NCBI GenBank assembly: GCA_965220955.1
Contig: CBDCRK010000013.1
Span: forward strand, 1-64,000
Direction of reading: 5' to 3'
Source of the DNA: CBDCRK01 sp965220955
GTDB lineage: Bacteria; Desulfobacterota; Binatia; Bin18; CBDCRK01
Length of the DNA: 64,000 nucleotides
Shown: positions 54,373 through 63,023 of the stretch, piece after piece
Position numbering within the stretch: position 1 is the first letter of the stretch
Layout of the letters: each line of letters begins with the position of its first letter
Notes under the pieces: model-generated
Databases searched by the model: none
What the model was told of the DNA's origin: nothing
The model's input: only the letters and a program-made list of their open reading frames with translations
Position numbers and translations under genes: made by a program

Positions 54373-54711
54373 ATTCGCACGGTAGAAATCCTTCAATGGT
54401 TTTTCCCCTGTAGGGGCAACCCCCTGTGGTTACCCTGAGGGTGAGCAGGCAGGGGGGCATAGGTCACTTAAGAACAAATGAGAGCTTTTAGCTTCTGTCT
54501 TGGGCCTCCGAGTTCCTGTGGGGAAAGGTTAGGATGGGGGTATATACAATGGTAGAGGTCCTTTAGGCCCCCTTACCCTAGCCCTCTCTCGCCAAGGGAG
54601 AGGGCAGGGAGGGCCATGCTGCAAGCGAAATGCCTTATGTCGAGCCTGATGACGGAGGGTCTATCCCTACGAAATATCACAAAACCAGCGGGTTACTTAT
54701 GCCGTTATGTA
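54373..54711. other. intergenic region with two inverted repeats
   Basis: Between convergent genes. One hairpin-type element GTAGGGGCAACC then CCCTGTGGTTACCC lies at 54410-54435. A perfect 8-bp inverted repeat GCCCTCTC/GAGAGGGC with a 9-base loop is at 54581-54605. Both look like dispersed REP-type sequences; either may end transcription. No gene supported. Confidence 0.5.
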
Positions 54712-55614
54712 TTAGGCAAGAATCTCCCGGGCAAGCTCCTCCATCTCAGCTATGGCTTCATGACCTTCAGTCTGTGCAAGCCAGATGGTTACATGACTGG
54801 CACCGGCTTTTTCTAGGTCCTTTAATTCTTCGCGTTCTCTAAACTGGTCAGGCATGCCAAAAGCTACAACCTCTATGGACTGGGGGGCTCGACCTGCTTG
54901 CTCTGCCAGCTCATTTAGGGCCGCTCGGCCATCTCTGATTTCTTTCACCATTACTCGTGCAGGCATCCACCCGTTACCCCATTCAACTACTCTCTTAAAT
55001 ACATTCTTGGCAGTCCCTCCCAGTAAAACCGGAGGATGGGGCTTCTGAGCGGGCTTGGGAAAAGACCTTACCGCAGGAAAATCATAGTATTTCCCATGAT
55101 ATTCTGCCTCCTCTTTGGTCCATAGCTCCTTCATGGCCAGAATGGCATCTCCGGTCTGAGTCCAGCGGTGGGGAAAGTCGGCCCCCATGATCTCGGTCTC
55201 TTCCTTGAGCCAACCAGCGCCAATGCCAAAGAGGAACCGGCCCCCAGAGTAATGGTCAAGGGTAGCAATCTCTTTAGCCAGGAGCAGAGGGTTATGCTCC
55301 GGGACCAAACAAATCGCAGTCCCTAGCTTTATGGTTTTGGTTATAGCAGAAGCCCGCGCCAGGGCTATAAAGGGATCAACAATACGGTTGTAAGAATCAG
55401 AACGGCGAGCAAACGCCCGCGCAAGCATCTGCTCGTAAAGCCGGTCCATTGTAGCCCCTTCTGCAGAGGCAGGATAGCGCGAGGCGGATTTTACTGGGAT
55501 GATGGGATGCTCGGGAACCCAAAAAGAGTCAAACCCCAGGTCTTCAGCTTTCTTGGCTAATATGGCCGGATCAGCCGAGTATTCTGTGGCGAACACAAAA
55601 ATTCCGATTTTCAT
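54712..55614 (-). CDS. LLM class F420-dependent oxidoreductase
   Basis: 300 residues from MKIGIFVFATEYSADP; the upstream ATGs in GAGATGGTGACCATG are too close to the ribosome binding site. AKKAEDLGFDSFWVPEHPII, LARASAITKTIKLGTAICLV and PEHNPLLLAKEIATLDHYSG with GRFLFGIGAGWLKEE are strongly typical of the TIGR03619-like F420 group, as is MKELWTKEEAEYHGKYYDFP followed by KPHPPVLLGG. The C-terminus is complete. It shares clear similarity with the LLM enzyme at 57.9 kb. The substrate is unknown. Confidence 0.93.
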   Translation of the reverse strand: MKIGIFVFATEYSADPAILAKKAEDLGFDSFWVPEHPIIPVKSASRYPASAEGATMDRLYEQMLARAFARRSDSYNRIVDPFIALARASAITKTIKLGTAICLVPEHNPLLLAKEIATLDHYSGGRFLFGIGAGWLKEETEIMGADFPHRWTQTGDAILAMKELWTKEEAEYHGKYYDFPAVRSFPKPAQKPHPPVLLGGTAKNVFKRVVEWGNGWMPARVMVKEIRDGRAALNELAEQAGRAPQSIEVVAFGMPDQFREREELKDLEKAGASHVTIWLAQTEGHEAIAEMEELAREILA

Positions 55615-55742
55615 GGTCACCATCTCCTTGCTTCAGGGAAACCCTTTACCCCAACACCGAACTCGTGCCCGAATTAAACTGGGGCACGAGACTATAAACA
55701 TCCCAGATTCAGATAAGGATCACCTCTTTGTTGCTACTTGAC

Positions 55743-56648
55743 CTACCTCTGGTGATAGAGGGGATGACCACGAAACGAGGTATGAACCCGGCTGAAATGG
55801 TCTCCTTGCAGATTGGCAATATAGAGGTCCTGAAGACCCGGACCACCAAAGGCGCAGTTGGTCGGGAAAAATATCTTTTGCCCCTGCGGGTCATCAATCA
55901 GCATAGTCCAGTTACCACTGGTGTCCACCTGAATAACCTGATTGGCCGGGGTGAGCCCACCCTCCTTAGCTATGCCGGGAAGGGTAATAAAGAGGTTGCC
56001 ATCAACGTCAAAGGCCATACCATCGGGCAAGGCAGGAAAGTCCTTGGAATAGACCTCAGCCTTACCAAAGGTCCCGTCTTTTTTGATGGCAATGCGCAGA
56101 CAGTCATTACGGGAACTTTCCAGCACATAGACCGCTTCTTCTTTGGGATCAATGGCTGTGCCATTGGCAGCGTAGATGCCGGTAGCCACAATTTCGCTTT
56201 TGCCGTTAGCTCGGATACAGACCAGGGCTCCATTAGGCTGGGGATCCGACAGTTCCGCCAGCACCTTATTAATGTCACTTGTGCTAGTGTTGGATACATA
56301 GAGGTTACCCTCAGCATCATAGCTAGCAAAGTTGGGCAGGGTGAGAGCCAGGGTACCCACCTTGTCAGCTATCATGGAGACTTGCCCGCTCTGCGTCACT
56401 CGCATCATGGCTTGTTTGCCCAGGTCGCAGTAAACCAGGTCACCCTGGCGGTCCATAGTAATACCGTTGGGAATTGAGCCTTCAGGCAGAGTGGTAAGCT
56501 CGCTCACTTTCCCGTCAGGGCTGACTTTATAAATGATGCCATTACGGCCCCCACCATAGGCATTGCCCTCCTTGTCAATCACAACGCCCTCGGCCTCAAG
56601 GGTACCTTGACCAAAGATTTCTACAGCATCTAAGGAATATGTAGCCAT
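55743..56648 (-). CDS. SMP-30/gluconolactonase/LRE-like protein
   Basis: 301 residues from MATYSLDAVEIFGQGTLEAE, preceded by AAAAAAGGAGGG. Six-bladed propeller strands: GVVIDKEGNAYGGGRNGIIY, DGKVSELTTLPEGSIPNGIT, NLYVSNTSTSDINKV, CIRANGKSEIVATGIYAANG, VYVLESSRNDCLRI and LPDGMAFDVDGNLFITLPGI. These hydrolyse lactones using a divalent metal. A second SMP-30 gene at 59.8 kb is of the same family but not a close duplicate. A convergent LLM gene lies to its left and a divergent aldo-keto reductase to its right. Confidence 0.85.
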   Translation of the reverse strand: MATYSLDAVEIFGQGTLEAEGVVIDKEGNAYGGGRNGIIYKVSPDGKVSELTTLPEGSIPNGITMDRQGDLVYCDLGKQAMMRVTQSGQVSMIADKVGTLALTLPNFASYDAEGNLYVSNTSTSDINKVLAELSDPQPNGALVCIRANGKSEIVATGIYAANGTAIDPKEEAVYVLESSRNDCLRIAIKKDGTFGKAEVYSKDFPALPDGMAFDVDGNLFITLPGIAKEGGLTPANQVIQVDTSGNWTMLIDDPQGQKIFFPTNCAFGGPGLQDLYIANLQGDHFSRVHTSFRGHPLYHQR

Positions 56649-56857
56649 AACCTTTCCCTCCTTTTTTTGTGTTCCAACCCATAGGGCAGACAGAGTGGAC
56701 AAAGTGTATCTGGGTAAGCAGCAGTTTGTCAATTTTCTTCTTGCCCAGGATGATGTATGCTAGCCGAGCCACGCATTGTTGCTATCAAGGAAATAGTCAA
56801 GAATGTAGAACAGCATAGCTGACCGGGAAGACAAAGAACCATAAGGAGAAGGAGATT

Positions 56858-57808
56858 ATGCAGTATCGCACTCTAGGAAGAACGGGTCTACGTGTGTCTG
56901 AAGTTGGATTTGGTGCCATGACAATCGGCGGGGAGATCTTTGGCGCAACCGATGACCAGGAATCCCTAAGAACGCTCCATAGGGCCATAGACCTCGGCCT
57001 GAACTTCATTGACACAGCTGATGCCTACGGCCGGGGGCATAGTGAAGAGCTGCTTGCCGAGGTACTCAAGACTCGCCGCAGCGAGGTGGTCCTGGCAACA
57101 AAAGGAGGAAATCAGTTCCATATCCGCCAGGGGCTGCGTAGCTTTGACCCAGACTATATCACCTCTGCCCTTGAGCAGAGCCTAAAACGTTTGCAGATTG
57201 AGACCATTGACCTCTACCAGCTCCACAATCCTTCCCCTGAGGTAATGCAGAGCGGAGAAATCTTTGAGCGGCTGGAGCGCTTTAAACGTGAAGGGAAGAT
57301 CCGCTTTTATGGAGTCTCAGTACAGAAGACAGAGGATGGCATTGTGGCCATCGAGACAGGTAAGCCTGATGCTCTGCAGGTGGTCTATAACATCTTGCAC
57401 CAGGACCCGGAAGAAAAACTTTTCCCCCTTGCCCAGAAAGAGAACATTGGCATTATTGCCCGTGTCCCTCTGGAGCGAGGGGTCCTTTCGGGCAGGTTTA
57501 AAAGCACCACTGAGTTTACTGACAATGACTGGCGCAGAGGGACTTTTTCCCCTGAGGAGCTTACTCAGGTGAATGCCGCGGTAAAGAAGCTTCAGTTCCT
57601 TGTCAAAGGAGATGTTCCGAATCTTGCGCAAGCGGCGCTGCGTTTTGTCTTAGGCCACCCAGCAGTCTCTAGCGTGATCCCAGGGATTCGCACGGAAAAA
57701 CAGGCCGAAGACAATATTGCTGTCAGCGGGAAACCGCTTCCAGCGGAGGACATGACAAAGTTGCAAGAACTCTATCGCAGCGATTTTTGCAGCCTGTCAC
57801 TTCACTAA
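56858..57808 (+). CDS. aldo/keto reductase
   Basis: 316 residues. MQYRTLGRTGLRVSEVGFGA and ALDLGLNFIDTADAYGRGHS-type (catalytic Asp, Tyr) are followed by VVLATKGGN (Lys), IDLYQLHNPSP (His) and YNILHQDPEEKLFPLAQKEN. NIGIIARVPLERGVLSGRFK and SVIPGIRTEKQAEDNIAVSG bind NADPH. It reduces carbonyls of small organic molecules. TAAGGAGAAGGAG precedes the start. An LLM F420 gene follows 48 bp downstream on the same strand; the two may be co-transcribed with related substrates. Confidence 0.93.
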   Translation: MQYRTLGRTGLRVSEVGFGAMTIGGEIFGATDDQESLRTLHRAIDLGLNFIDTADAYGRGHSEELLAEVLKTRRSEVVLATKGGNQFHIRQGLRSFDPDYITSALEQSLKRLQIETIDLYQLHNPSPEVMQSGEIFERLERFKREGKIRFYGVSVQKTEDGIVAIETGKPDALQVVYNILHQDPEEKLFPLAQKENIGIIARVPLERGVLSGRFKSTTEFTDNDWRRGTFSPEELTQVNAAVKKLQFLVKGDVPNLAQAALRFVLGHPAVSSVIPGIRTEKQAEDNIAVSGKPLPAEDMTKLQELYRSDFCSLSLH

Positions 57809-57856
57809 AATACGGCCTCCATGGCTTAGTATAAAAAGCACCAATAGGGAGAAATT

Positions 57857-58756
57857 ATGGACTATGGTGTTGTTTTGCCCCACATTGGACCATATGCTCG
57901 CGAACAGGTGGTAGACCGGGTGCAAACAGTGGCCCAGCACGCTGAAAGCTTAGGATTTCGCTCTCTGTGGGTTGGAGATCACATAGTGATCCCCACACAG
58001 TTGACCTCCAAATATCCCTATCACCCCGAGGGGAAATTTCCCATTGATCCGGCTGACAATTTCTTGGATCCTCTAACAGTGCTGAGCTATGTTGCCGCCT
58101 GCACTACAACCGTTCGCCTGGGCACTGGAGTACTCATTATTCCCTACCGCCATCCTATAGTTACAGCCAAAATGGTGGCTACCCTTGATGTGCTCTCCCG
58201 AGGACGGGTGATCCTGGGGGCAGGTGTAGGCTGGATGACCGAGGAGTTTGCCTTCCTTAATGCTCCCTACCATGAACGGGGTGCTCAGACTGACGAATAC
58301 CTGCGGGCCATGAAGGTGTTATGGACAGAGGAGGAACCCAACTTCCAGGGACGCTACCAAACCTTTTCGCACCTAAGATGCGAGCCCAAGCCAGTGCAAA
58401 AGCCTCACCCCCCTATCTGGATTGGAGGGCACAGCCAGGCTGCTTTTCGCCGGACAGCAACACTTGCAGATGGCTGGTATGGTCATGTGTTCTGGCGAGA
58501 GCCGGAAAGGCTGCCCCGAGATATTCAAGCAATCAAGGACCTAGCTGAGCAGGCCGGGCGTGATCCCAGCTCTTTGACTTATGCAGCACCAGCCTATGAG
58601 AGGACATTTGAAGATGTACTGCGCTCCCTGCCCCGCTACCAACAAGCAGGCCTAGATCATGTAGTACTGGCCTTTTTTATGTGGACAGACAGTTTTGAGG
58701 ATATGCTGGGATTGATGGAGCGGTTTGCGCGAGAAGCCGGACTTAAACAGAAGTAG
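57857..58756 (+). CDS. LLM class F420-dependent oxidoreductase
   Basis: 299 residues. MDYGVVLPHIGPYAREQVVD, AQHAESLGFRSLWVGDHIVI, TVRLGTGVLIIPYRHPIVTA, and GRVILGAGVGWMTEEFAFLN are typical of the TIGR03619-like group, then MKVLWTEEEPNFQGRYQTFS with KPHPPIWIGGHSQAAFRRTA. The C-terminal AFFMWTDSFEDMLGLMERFA then REAGLK ends it. A nearly identical copy of the last 58 bp stands alone at 59724, behind a toxin-antitoxin cassette, showing that the region was duplicated. Confidence 0.93.
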   Translation: MDYGVVLPHIGPYAREQVVDRVQTVAQHAESLGFRSLWVGDHIVIPTQLTSKYPYHPEGKFPIDPADNFLDPLTVLSYVAACTTTVRLGTGVLIIPYRHPIVTAKMVATLDVLSRGRVILGAGVGWMTEEFAFLNAPYHERGAQTDEYLRAMKVLWTEEEPNFQGRYQTFSHLRCEPKPVQKPHPPIWIGGHSQAAFRRTATLADGWYGHVFWREPERLPRDIQAIKDLAEQAGRDPSSLTYAAPAYERTFEDVLRSLPRYQQAGLDHVVLAFFMWTDSFEDMLGLMERFAREAGLKQK

Positions 58757-58760
58757 GGCT
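58703..58760 (+). repeat. 58-bp repeat, left copy (3' end of LLM gene)
   Basis: Direct repeat of 59724-59781 without net gaps and with few substitutions, starting ATGCTGGGATTGATGGAGCG. It includes the last codons and stop of the LLM oxidoreductase gene. Confidence 0.9.
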
Positions 58761-59020
58761 AAATCCTTCTTGAAAGGAAGGTGTTGCTCCTACTGCAATG
58801 ATAGCCATAGTCTGCTACCGCTATCTCACACCCTCACGGCTCCCCTCTTGAAACCAGTCCAGCGGTTGTACCCGTTGCCCTTCCCTCTCACTTTGATAGG
58901 CGGATGCTACCTCTTTTGTCTCACATAAGTCAGGAGAAAAAGGCAACTTTAGTAACCGATGGTCAATGAAAGCATAATAGATTTGATATGGGATAGGTCT
59001 GATCATAGGAGGCCAAAACC

Positions 59021-59257
59021 ATGAAAGAGAGCATTGACGCCATCTATGAACATGGAGTCTTCAAGCCGCTGAACCGCCCTGGAATACCGGACGGACAGCT
59101 AGTTCGGCTTGTCGTGGAGACACTCTCAGAAGTGACTGCAGAGGACATGCTTGAGTTAGCGGCGCAAGTGTATGACGGGCTATCAGACGAACAGATTGGT
59201 GAAATCGAGGAAATTGCCCTCAACCGTCATGATTTCTTTGGAGATCCAACATCGTAA
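59021..59257 (+). CDS. antitoxin, AF2212/DUF104 family
   Basis: 78 residues. IDAIYEHGVFKPLNRPGIPD then GQLVRLVVE is the defining beta-sheet start of AF2212-like antitoxins. The acidic C-terminal half (GLSDEQIGEIEEIALNRHDF) would wrap the toxin. Its stop codon TAA shares its last A with the toxin ATG (TAATG). Together they form a VapBC-type module in which the antitoxin neutralises the PIN RNase. The cassette lies between two copies of the LLM gene end. Confidence 0.88.
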   Translation: MKESIDAIYEHGVFKPLNRPGIPDGQLVRLVVETLSEVTAEDMLELAAQVYDGLSDEQIGEIEEIALNRHDFFGDPTS

Positions 59258-59667
59258 TGGCAATCGCACAAGTCATATTGGATACCGATATCCTTTCAGC
59301 AATGATGCGAAGGCACGCCGCTGTGACACCGAGGGCTCGCGCCTACCTGGCTGAGCACGGCCAGTTCACGCTTTCGATCATCACACGATTTGAGATTCTC
59401 CGTGGGCTGAAAGCGAGAGAGGCGACTAGGCAAGCCACGACCTTTGATCGTTTCTGCGCAAGGAACATCATTTTGCCTCTCACCGATGAAGTTGTTGTCA
59501 AAGCCGCAGAGATCTATGCAGATTTGTATAGGCGTGGAGCATTGATTAGCGATGCAGACATCTTGATCGCAGCTTCTGGCTTAGTGCACAGATTAGGGGT
59601 TGTTACCAACAATGAAGAGCACTTTAGACGGGTTACAGGTCTTAAGATAGAGAATTGGCTCAAGTAG
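59257..59667 (+). CDS. vapC: VapC-like PIN-domain toxin
   Basis: 136 residues. VILDTDILSAMMRR (first Asp pair), ITRFEILRGLKARE (Glu), ALISDADILIAASGLVHRLG (Asp) and VVTNNEEHFRRVTGLKIENW (N-N-E-H-F, the end motif of VapC RNases) are all present. It is a predicted Mg-dependent ribonuclease that blocks translation when freed. It overlaps the antitoxin stop by one base, so translation is coupled. Intact. Confidence 0.9.
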   Translation: MAIAQVILDTDILSAMMRRHAAVTPRARAYLAEHGQFTLSIITRFEILRGLKAREATRQATTFDRFCARNIILPLTDEVVVKAAEIYADLYRRGALISDADILIAASGLVHRLGVVTNNEEHFRRVTGLKIENWLK

Positions 59668-59723
59668 AGGGAACTTTTGGCCGTGAGGTCGGCCTCCTTC
59701 TCTACTATCGTCCCTATGAGACA

Positions 59724-59781
59724 ATGCTGGGATTAATGGAGCGGTTTGCGCGGGAAGCCGGACTTAAACGAAGAAAGGGCT
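59724..59781 (+). repeat. 58-bp repeat, right copy (LLM 3' fragment)
   Basis: Orphan copy of the LLM gene end: MLGLMERFAREAGLK read in the same frame. No other part of an LLM gene precedes it, so it is a remnant that marks the far side of the toxin-antitoxin cassette. Confidence 0.9.
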
Positions 59782-59836
59782 AGGAACAAAGAAGGGGGCG
59801 AATACAAGATTCGCCCCTACCTTACTTGTATCCCAC

Positions 59837-60688
59837 TCAGGGTAGGCCAGCTCCTGGGGTCTCAACCTGGGCGGTTTCGATATAGCCTACGGACTTCCCC
59901 TGGGCAAGCTCTTCAATGCTTGTCTCCGCAGTCAGCATAAAGAGGGTTCGGCGACCCTCCCCGCCAAGCATACATGCCACCGCACGCTTGCCAGAAACTG
60001 GCACACGGTGGGTTACTGTACCTCCTTCAGTAACCCGCACAAATTCGTCTGTGCCAAAAGAGCTTACCCATACGGCGCCTCCAGCGTCCAAACAGATACC
60101 GTCTGGTGTTCTCTCGCCCAGCTCGGCAAAGATTCGCCGCCCAGAGAGCAATCCGTCCGCAGCAACCGCAAAAGCGGTCAGGCGGTTGGCAAAGCTTTCG
60201 GCAACAATGAGGGTCTGGCCATTGGGGCTAATCACGGTTCCGTTGGGGAACCGCATATTGTCAGCCACAACGCGTGCTTTTCCGTCTGGAGTCACAAGCA
60301 CAATATTAGCCGGCTGGGGCTCAGCTCCACTAAGAAGGTCAAAGCCAAAGCTGCCAATGTACGCACGGCCTTGTGCATCAACAACCATGTCGTTGATATC
60401 TCCCCTGACCAGGGGACTTAAGTCGGCAACCGTATGGAGCCCATCGGGGTCAAGACGAAGAAGAAGCCGGTTTCTCATCGAAACAATCAGAAGCCGGCCG
60501 TCGGGCAAGAAGCCAAGACCCGACGGAAGTTCGGCAACAGAGACAACTTCCTGTGAGCGTCCCGTGGGATCCACAGTCATAACCTTGGTTGCATGCATAT
60601 CAGAGAACCATAGCTTCCCGTCGTGCCAGCGTGGGCCCTCGGGAAAAACTAAACCATCGAGCAAAACGCGGGATGTTAGGTTTTCCAT
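59837..60688 (-). CDS. SMP-30/gluconolactonase/LRE-like protein
   Basis: 283 residues from ATG after AAAAGGAGAGAATTG. LLDGLVFPEGPRWHDGKLWF then SDMHATKVMTVDPTGRSQEV carries the metal-binding Glu of the family. LPSGLGFLPDGRLLIVSMRN, NDMVVDAQGRAYIGSFGFD (Asn and Asp ligands), MRFPNGTVISPNGQTLIVAE, RTPDGICLDAGGAVWVSSFG (late Asp) and FMLTAETSIEELAQGKSVGY are propeller blades. It likely hydrolyses sugar-acid or other lactones in the cytosol. Confidence 0.9.
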   Translation of the reverse strand: MENLTSRVLLDGLVFPEGPRWHDGKLWFSDMHATKVMTVDPTGRSQEVVSVAELPSGLGFLPDGRLLIVSMRNRLLLRLDPDGLHTVADLSPLVRGDINDMVVDAQGRAYIGSFGFDLLSGAEPQPANIVLVTPDGKARVVADNMRFPNGTVISPNGQTLIVAESFANRLTAFAVAADGLLSGRRIFAELGERTPDGICLDAGGAVWVSSFGTDEFVRVTEGGTVTHRVPVSGKRAVACMLGGEGRRTLFMLTAETSIEELAQGKSVGYIETAQVETPGAGLP

Positions 60689-60749
60689 CAATTCTCTCCT
60701 TTTTGATTAGCTCCGGGATTTCTTATATCAAGCTGCTTGTATCCCAATC

Positions 60750-60791
60750 CGCCCGACTCTATCTCATAGGCTGGTGAATAGGCAATAGTTA
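60750..60791 (+). repeat. 42-bp direct repeat, left copy
   Basis: CGCCCGACTCTATCTCATAG and onward to CAATAGTTA, identical to 62031-62072 and in the same orientation. The two copies bracket the metallo-hydrolase lipoprotein gene. Confidence 0.92.
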
Positions 60792-60839
60792 CCGTCCTTT
60801 ACCGATCGGTTGAATGACCTGGGATGGCGGGCCCTGCCT

Positions 60840-61985
60840 CTACCGTGCTTCGGGGACCTTCCAGCGCTCGCCAATGGCGAGAATCTTGATTGGGTCAAGC
60901 TGGCCACCTGCACCTGCCACAACCCGTCGTAATTCTCGCGGCGGCTCATCGATCGGTTCGTCCGTCAGGTCAAATGTACCCCAGTGACAGGGCAGCATCC
61001 AGCGTGCGCCAATATCGAGAAACGCCTTATAGGCTTCGGCGGGGTTCATATGCGTGTAGCGCATAAACCAGCGCGGTTCATAAGCCCCTATGGGTAGCAT
61101 GGCAACATCGATGGGTCCAAACCGTTTTCCTATCTCGGTAAAGCCATGGAAATAGCCAGTGTCCCCAGCGAAGAAATATGTACGCTCGCCGGAGGCAATA
61201 ACCCATGTACACCATAAGGTAGAGTTCTCAGATTGGCCAATGCGCAACGACCAATGTTGGGACGGCACGCACGTCACCTGCCAGCGTCCATGTTGTGCAC
61301 TTTGCCACCAGTCCAGTTCGACTACCGCATGGCGCCCTTTCTGGCGAAACCAGTCTCCTAACCCCATGGGGACAAACCATGTCACCGAAGCCGGCAGGGT
61401 TTCGACCGTGTAGGCATCCAGGTGATCGTAGTGATTGTGAGAGATAACAACAAAAGCAGAGTTGGGGATGGAACTGATCGGCACTCCAGGAGGATGGTAG
61501 CGTTTGGGTATAAACGCGCGCTGGCCAAAATGTGGGTCGGTAAGGAACACATCGTTTTCATCGTGAACCGCGAAAGTTGAATGCCCAACCCAGGTTACCG
61601 ATGCTGAGTTTTCCGAGGTAGCAAACGAGGAGCCATTGTTCTCTACCCGTGGAACGTCCGGGGAGTCGCGCCACTCACCAGTGTAGGCGTTGTGGGATAC
61701 CCCCCAACGGAGCATGTCCGTAAATTTCCTATCCCATGGCTGCCAAGGGTTAAACCAAGCGCCGGGTTGTCCGTGTGGAGCATACAGGACGGACGGGTCA
61801 GTGTTGTTAAACTGAGGTGGGGAATCAGACGGAACACCACAAGAGACTATGAACAGGAAGAGAACAACAAAGCCTAAGAGAAAGGCAAACGGAGAGAGGG
61901 AAAAACGCTGAGAAAGAAGAAAAACAGCGCTTGCTCCACCCGCCCGTCTGGCAGAAGAAAGCCGAATAGCACAGTACGTCAGCAT
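60840..61985 (-). CDS. MBL-fold metallo-hydrolase, predicted lipoprotein
   Basis: 381 residues from MLTYCAIRLSSARRAG, chosen since AAAGGAAC lies at good distance; an earlier ATG would fall closer to the repeat. A hydrophobic segment FLLGFVVLFLFIVSC is followed by the lipobox Cys, so the enzyme is probably membrane-tethered. The catalytic domain shows VTWVGHSTFAVHDENDVFLT, ISHNHYDHLDAYTVETLPAS (HxHxDH zinc site), CVPSQHWSLR (His), TYFFAGDTGYFHGF (Asp) and MLPCHWGTF (late His). The set matches the RomA/NAPE-PLD-like branch that acts on phospholipid or acyl substrates. The two flanking repeats suggest that it moved as a unit. Confidence 0.85.
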   Translation of the reverse strand: MLTYCAIRLSSARRAGGASAVFLLSQRFSLSPFAFLLGFVVLFLFIVSCGVPSDSPPQFNNTDPSVLYAPHGQPGAWFNPWQPWDRKFTDMLRWGVSHNAYTGEWRDSPDVPRVENNGSSFATSENSASVTWVGHSTFAVHDENDVFLTDPHFGQRAFIPKRYHPPGVPISSIPNSAFVVISHNHYDHLDAYTVETLPASVTWFVPMGLGDWFRQKGRHAVVELDWWQSAQHGRWQVTCVPSQHWSLRIGQSENSTLWCTWVIASGERTYFFAGDTGYFHGFTEIGKRFGPIDVAMLPIGAYEPRWFMRYTHMNPAEAYKAFLDIGARWMLPCHWGTFDLTDEPIDEPPRELRRVVAGAGGQLDPIKILAIGERWKVPEAR

Positions 61986-62030
61986 CGACTTGTTCCTTTG
62001 AACCTCTAACGCTAACGGATCTCTCAACTG

Positions 62031-62072
62031 CGCCCGACTCTATCTCATAGGCTGGTGAATAGGCAATAGTTA
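62031..62072 (+). repeat. 42-bp direct repeat, right copy
   Basis: Perfect match to 60750-60791. It lies about 100 bp upstream of the SDR gene start. Confidence 0.92.
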
Positions 62073-62170
62073 GCGCGTTGTGCCCTCTGACCATCTGTGA
62101 TCACCTTTTCCGCTATGTGATAGCCATGATACATACATTCCATAAATAAATCACAAGAGGAGGGAACCCT

Positions 62171-62932
62171 ATGCGCCTACAGGACAAGGTTGCCATTATA
62201 ACCGGAGCGGGTAGTGGAATGGGTCGGGCGACCGCACGACTCTTTGCTCAGGAAGGGGCACAGCTTGTGCTTAATGATGTTGACCAGGAGAGCTTAGAAA
62301 AAGTTCTGGCCGAAGTAGGAAAGGAGAAGAACCGTAGGGTTGTAGGAGATGTAGCCAAGGAAGAGACTGCCCGGGGCCTGGCTCAGGAAGCCATTACCGG
62401 GTTTGGCCATGTTGATATCCTGGTCAACAATGCGGGTATCCACCAAGCCAAGGACATTACCGAGATGACCGTAGAGGAATGGGACCATCTCATGGACATC
62501 AATTTGAAGAGTATGTTCCTGTGTTGCAAACATGTCATTCCTCATATGCTCCGGCAGAAGAAAGGAGCCATTGTGAACCTGGCCTCGATTTCTTCGTTCA
62601 TTGGACAAGAGATGGAGGGCGCGAGCACTTTTGCTTACAATATCACCAAGGCTGGCGCACTACAGCTCACCAAGTCTCTGGCTACGCGTTATGCAGCTGA
62701 GGGCATTCGGGTTAATTGTGTCTGTCCCGGTGCAATTGAGACCAATATTATCAAGCGGACAAAGCCGGAAGAAGTGGCCGAGTTCTGGCGTATGGCCGCC
62801 CCTTCACATCCCATGGAACGCACCGGGCAACCTGAGGAAGTGGCCCAGGCTATCCTTTTTCTTGCCTCTGATGAAGCCTCGTTCGTTACTGGCTGTCCTC
62901 TCCTGGTTGATGGAGGATATTTGTCAAGATAG
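62171..62932 (+). CDS. SDR family oxidoreductase
   Basis: 253 residues, classical short-chain dehydrogenase. VAIITGAGSGMGRATARLFA is the NAD(P)-binding glycine motif, DILVNNAGIH gives the NNAG strand, and SISSFIGQEMEGASTFAYNI then TKAGALQL holds the catalytic Ser and YxxxK. GIRVNCVCPGAIETNIIKRT and LASDEASFVTGCPLLVDGGY with LSR close the fold. AGAGGAGGGA precedes the ATG. It probably oxidises a hydroxy-acid or alcohol in the surrounding catabolic gene set. Confidence 0.95.
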   Translation: MRLQDKVAIITGAGSGMGRATARLFAQEGAQLVLNDVDQESLEKVLAEVGKEKNRRVVGDVAKEETARGLAQEAITGFGHVDILVNNAGIHQAKDITEMTVEEWDHLMDINLKSMFLCCKHVIPHMLRQKKGAIVNLASISSFIGQEMEGASTFAYNITKAGALQLTKSLATRYAAEGIRVNCVCPGAIETNIIKRTKPEEVAEFWRMAAPSHPMERTGQPEEVAQAILFLASDEASFVTGCPLLVDGGYLSR

Positions 62933-62962
62933 GACCTGGGCTAGCACCTCGGCTGACCGTTC

Positions 62963-63023
62963 AGCTCTTAATAGAGCACCTGCTCTTAATAGAGCACCTG
63001 CTCTTAATAGAGCACCTGCTCTT
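62963..63023. repeat. 18-bp tandem repeat overlapping the 3' end of a CoA-transferase gene
   Basis: Three full copies plus a partial of TGCTCTTAATAGAGCACC (first base A in the first). Each contains the palindrome GCTCTTAATAGAGC. The stop codon of the minus-strand CoA-transferase gene lies in one unit, so the array grew outward from the gene end, as at rpsU. Confidence 0.92.

Noticed and set aside
54581..54605. Rho-independent terminator
   Set aside because: The 8-bp inverted repeat is perfect but no T-run follows on either strand, so it is recorded only as a repeat.
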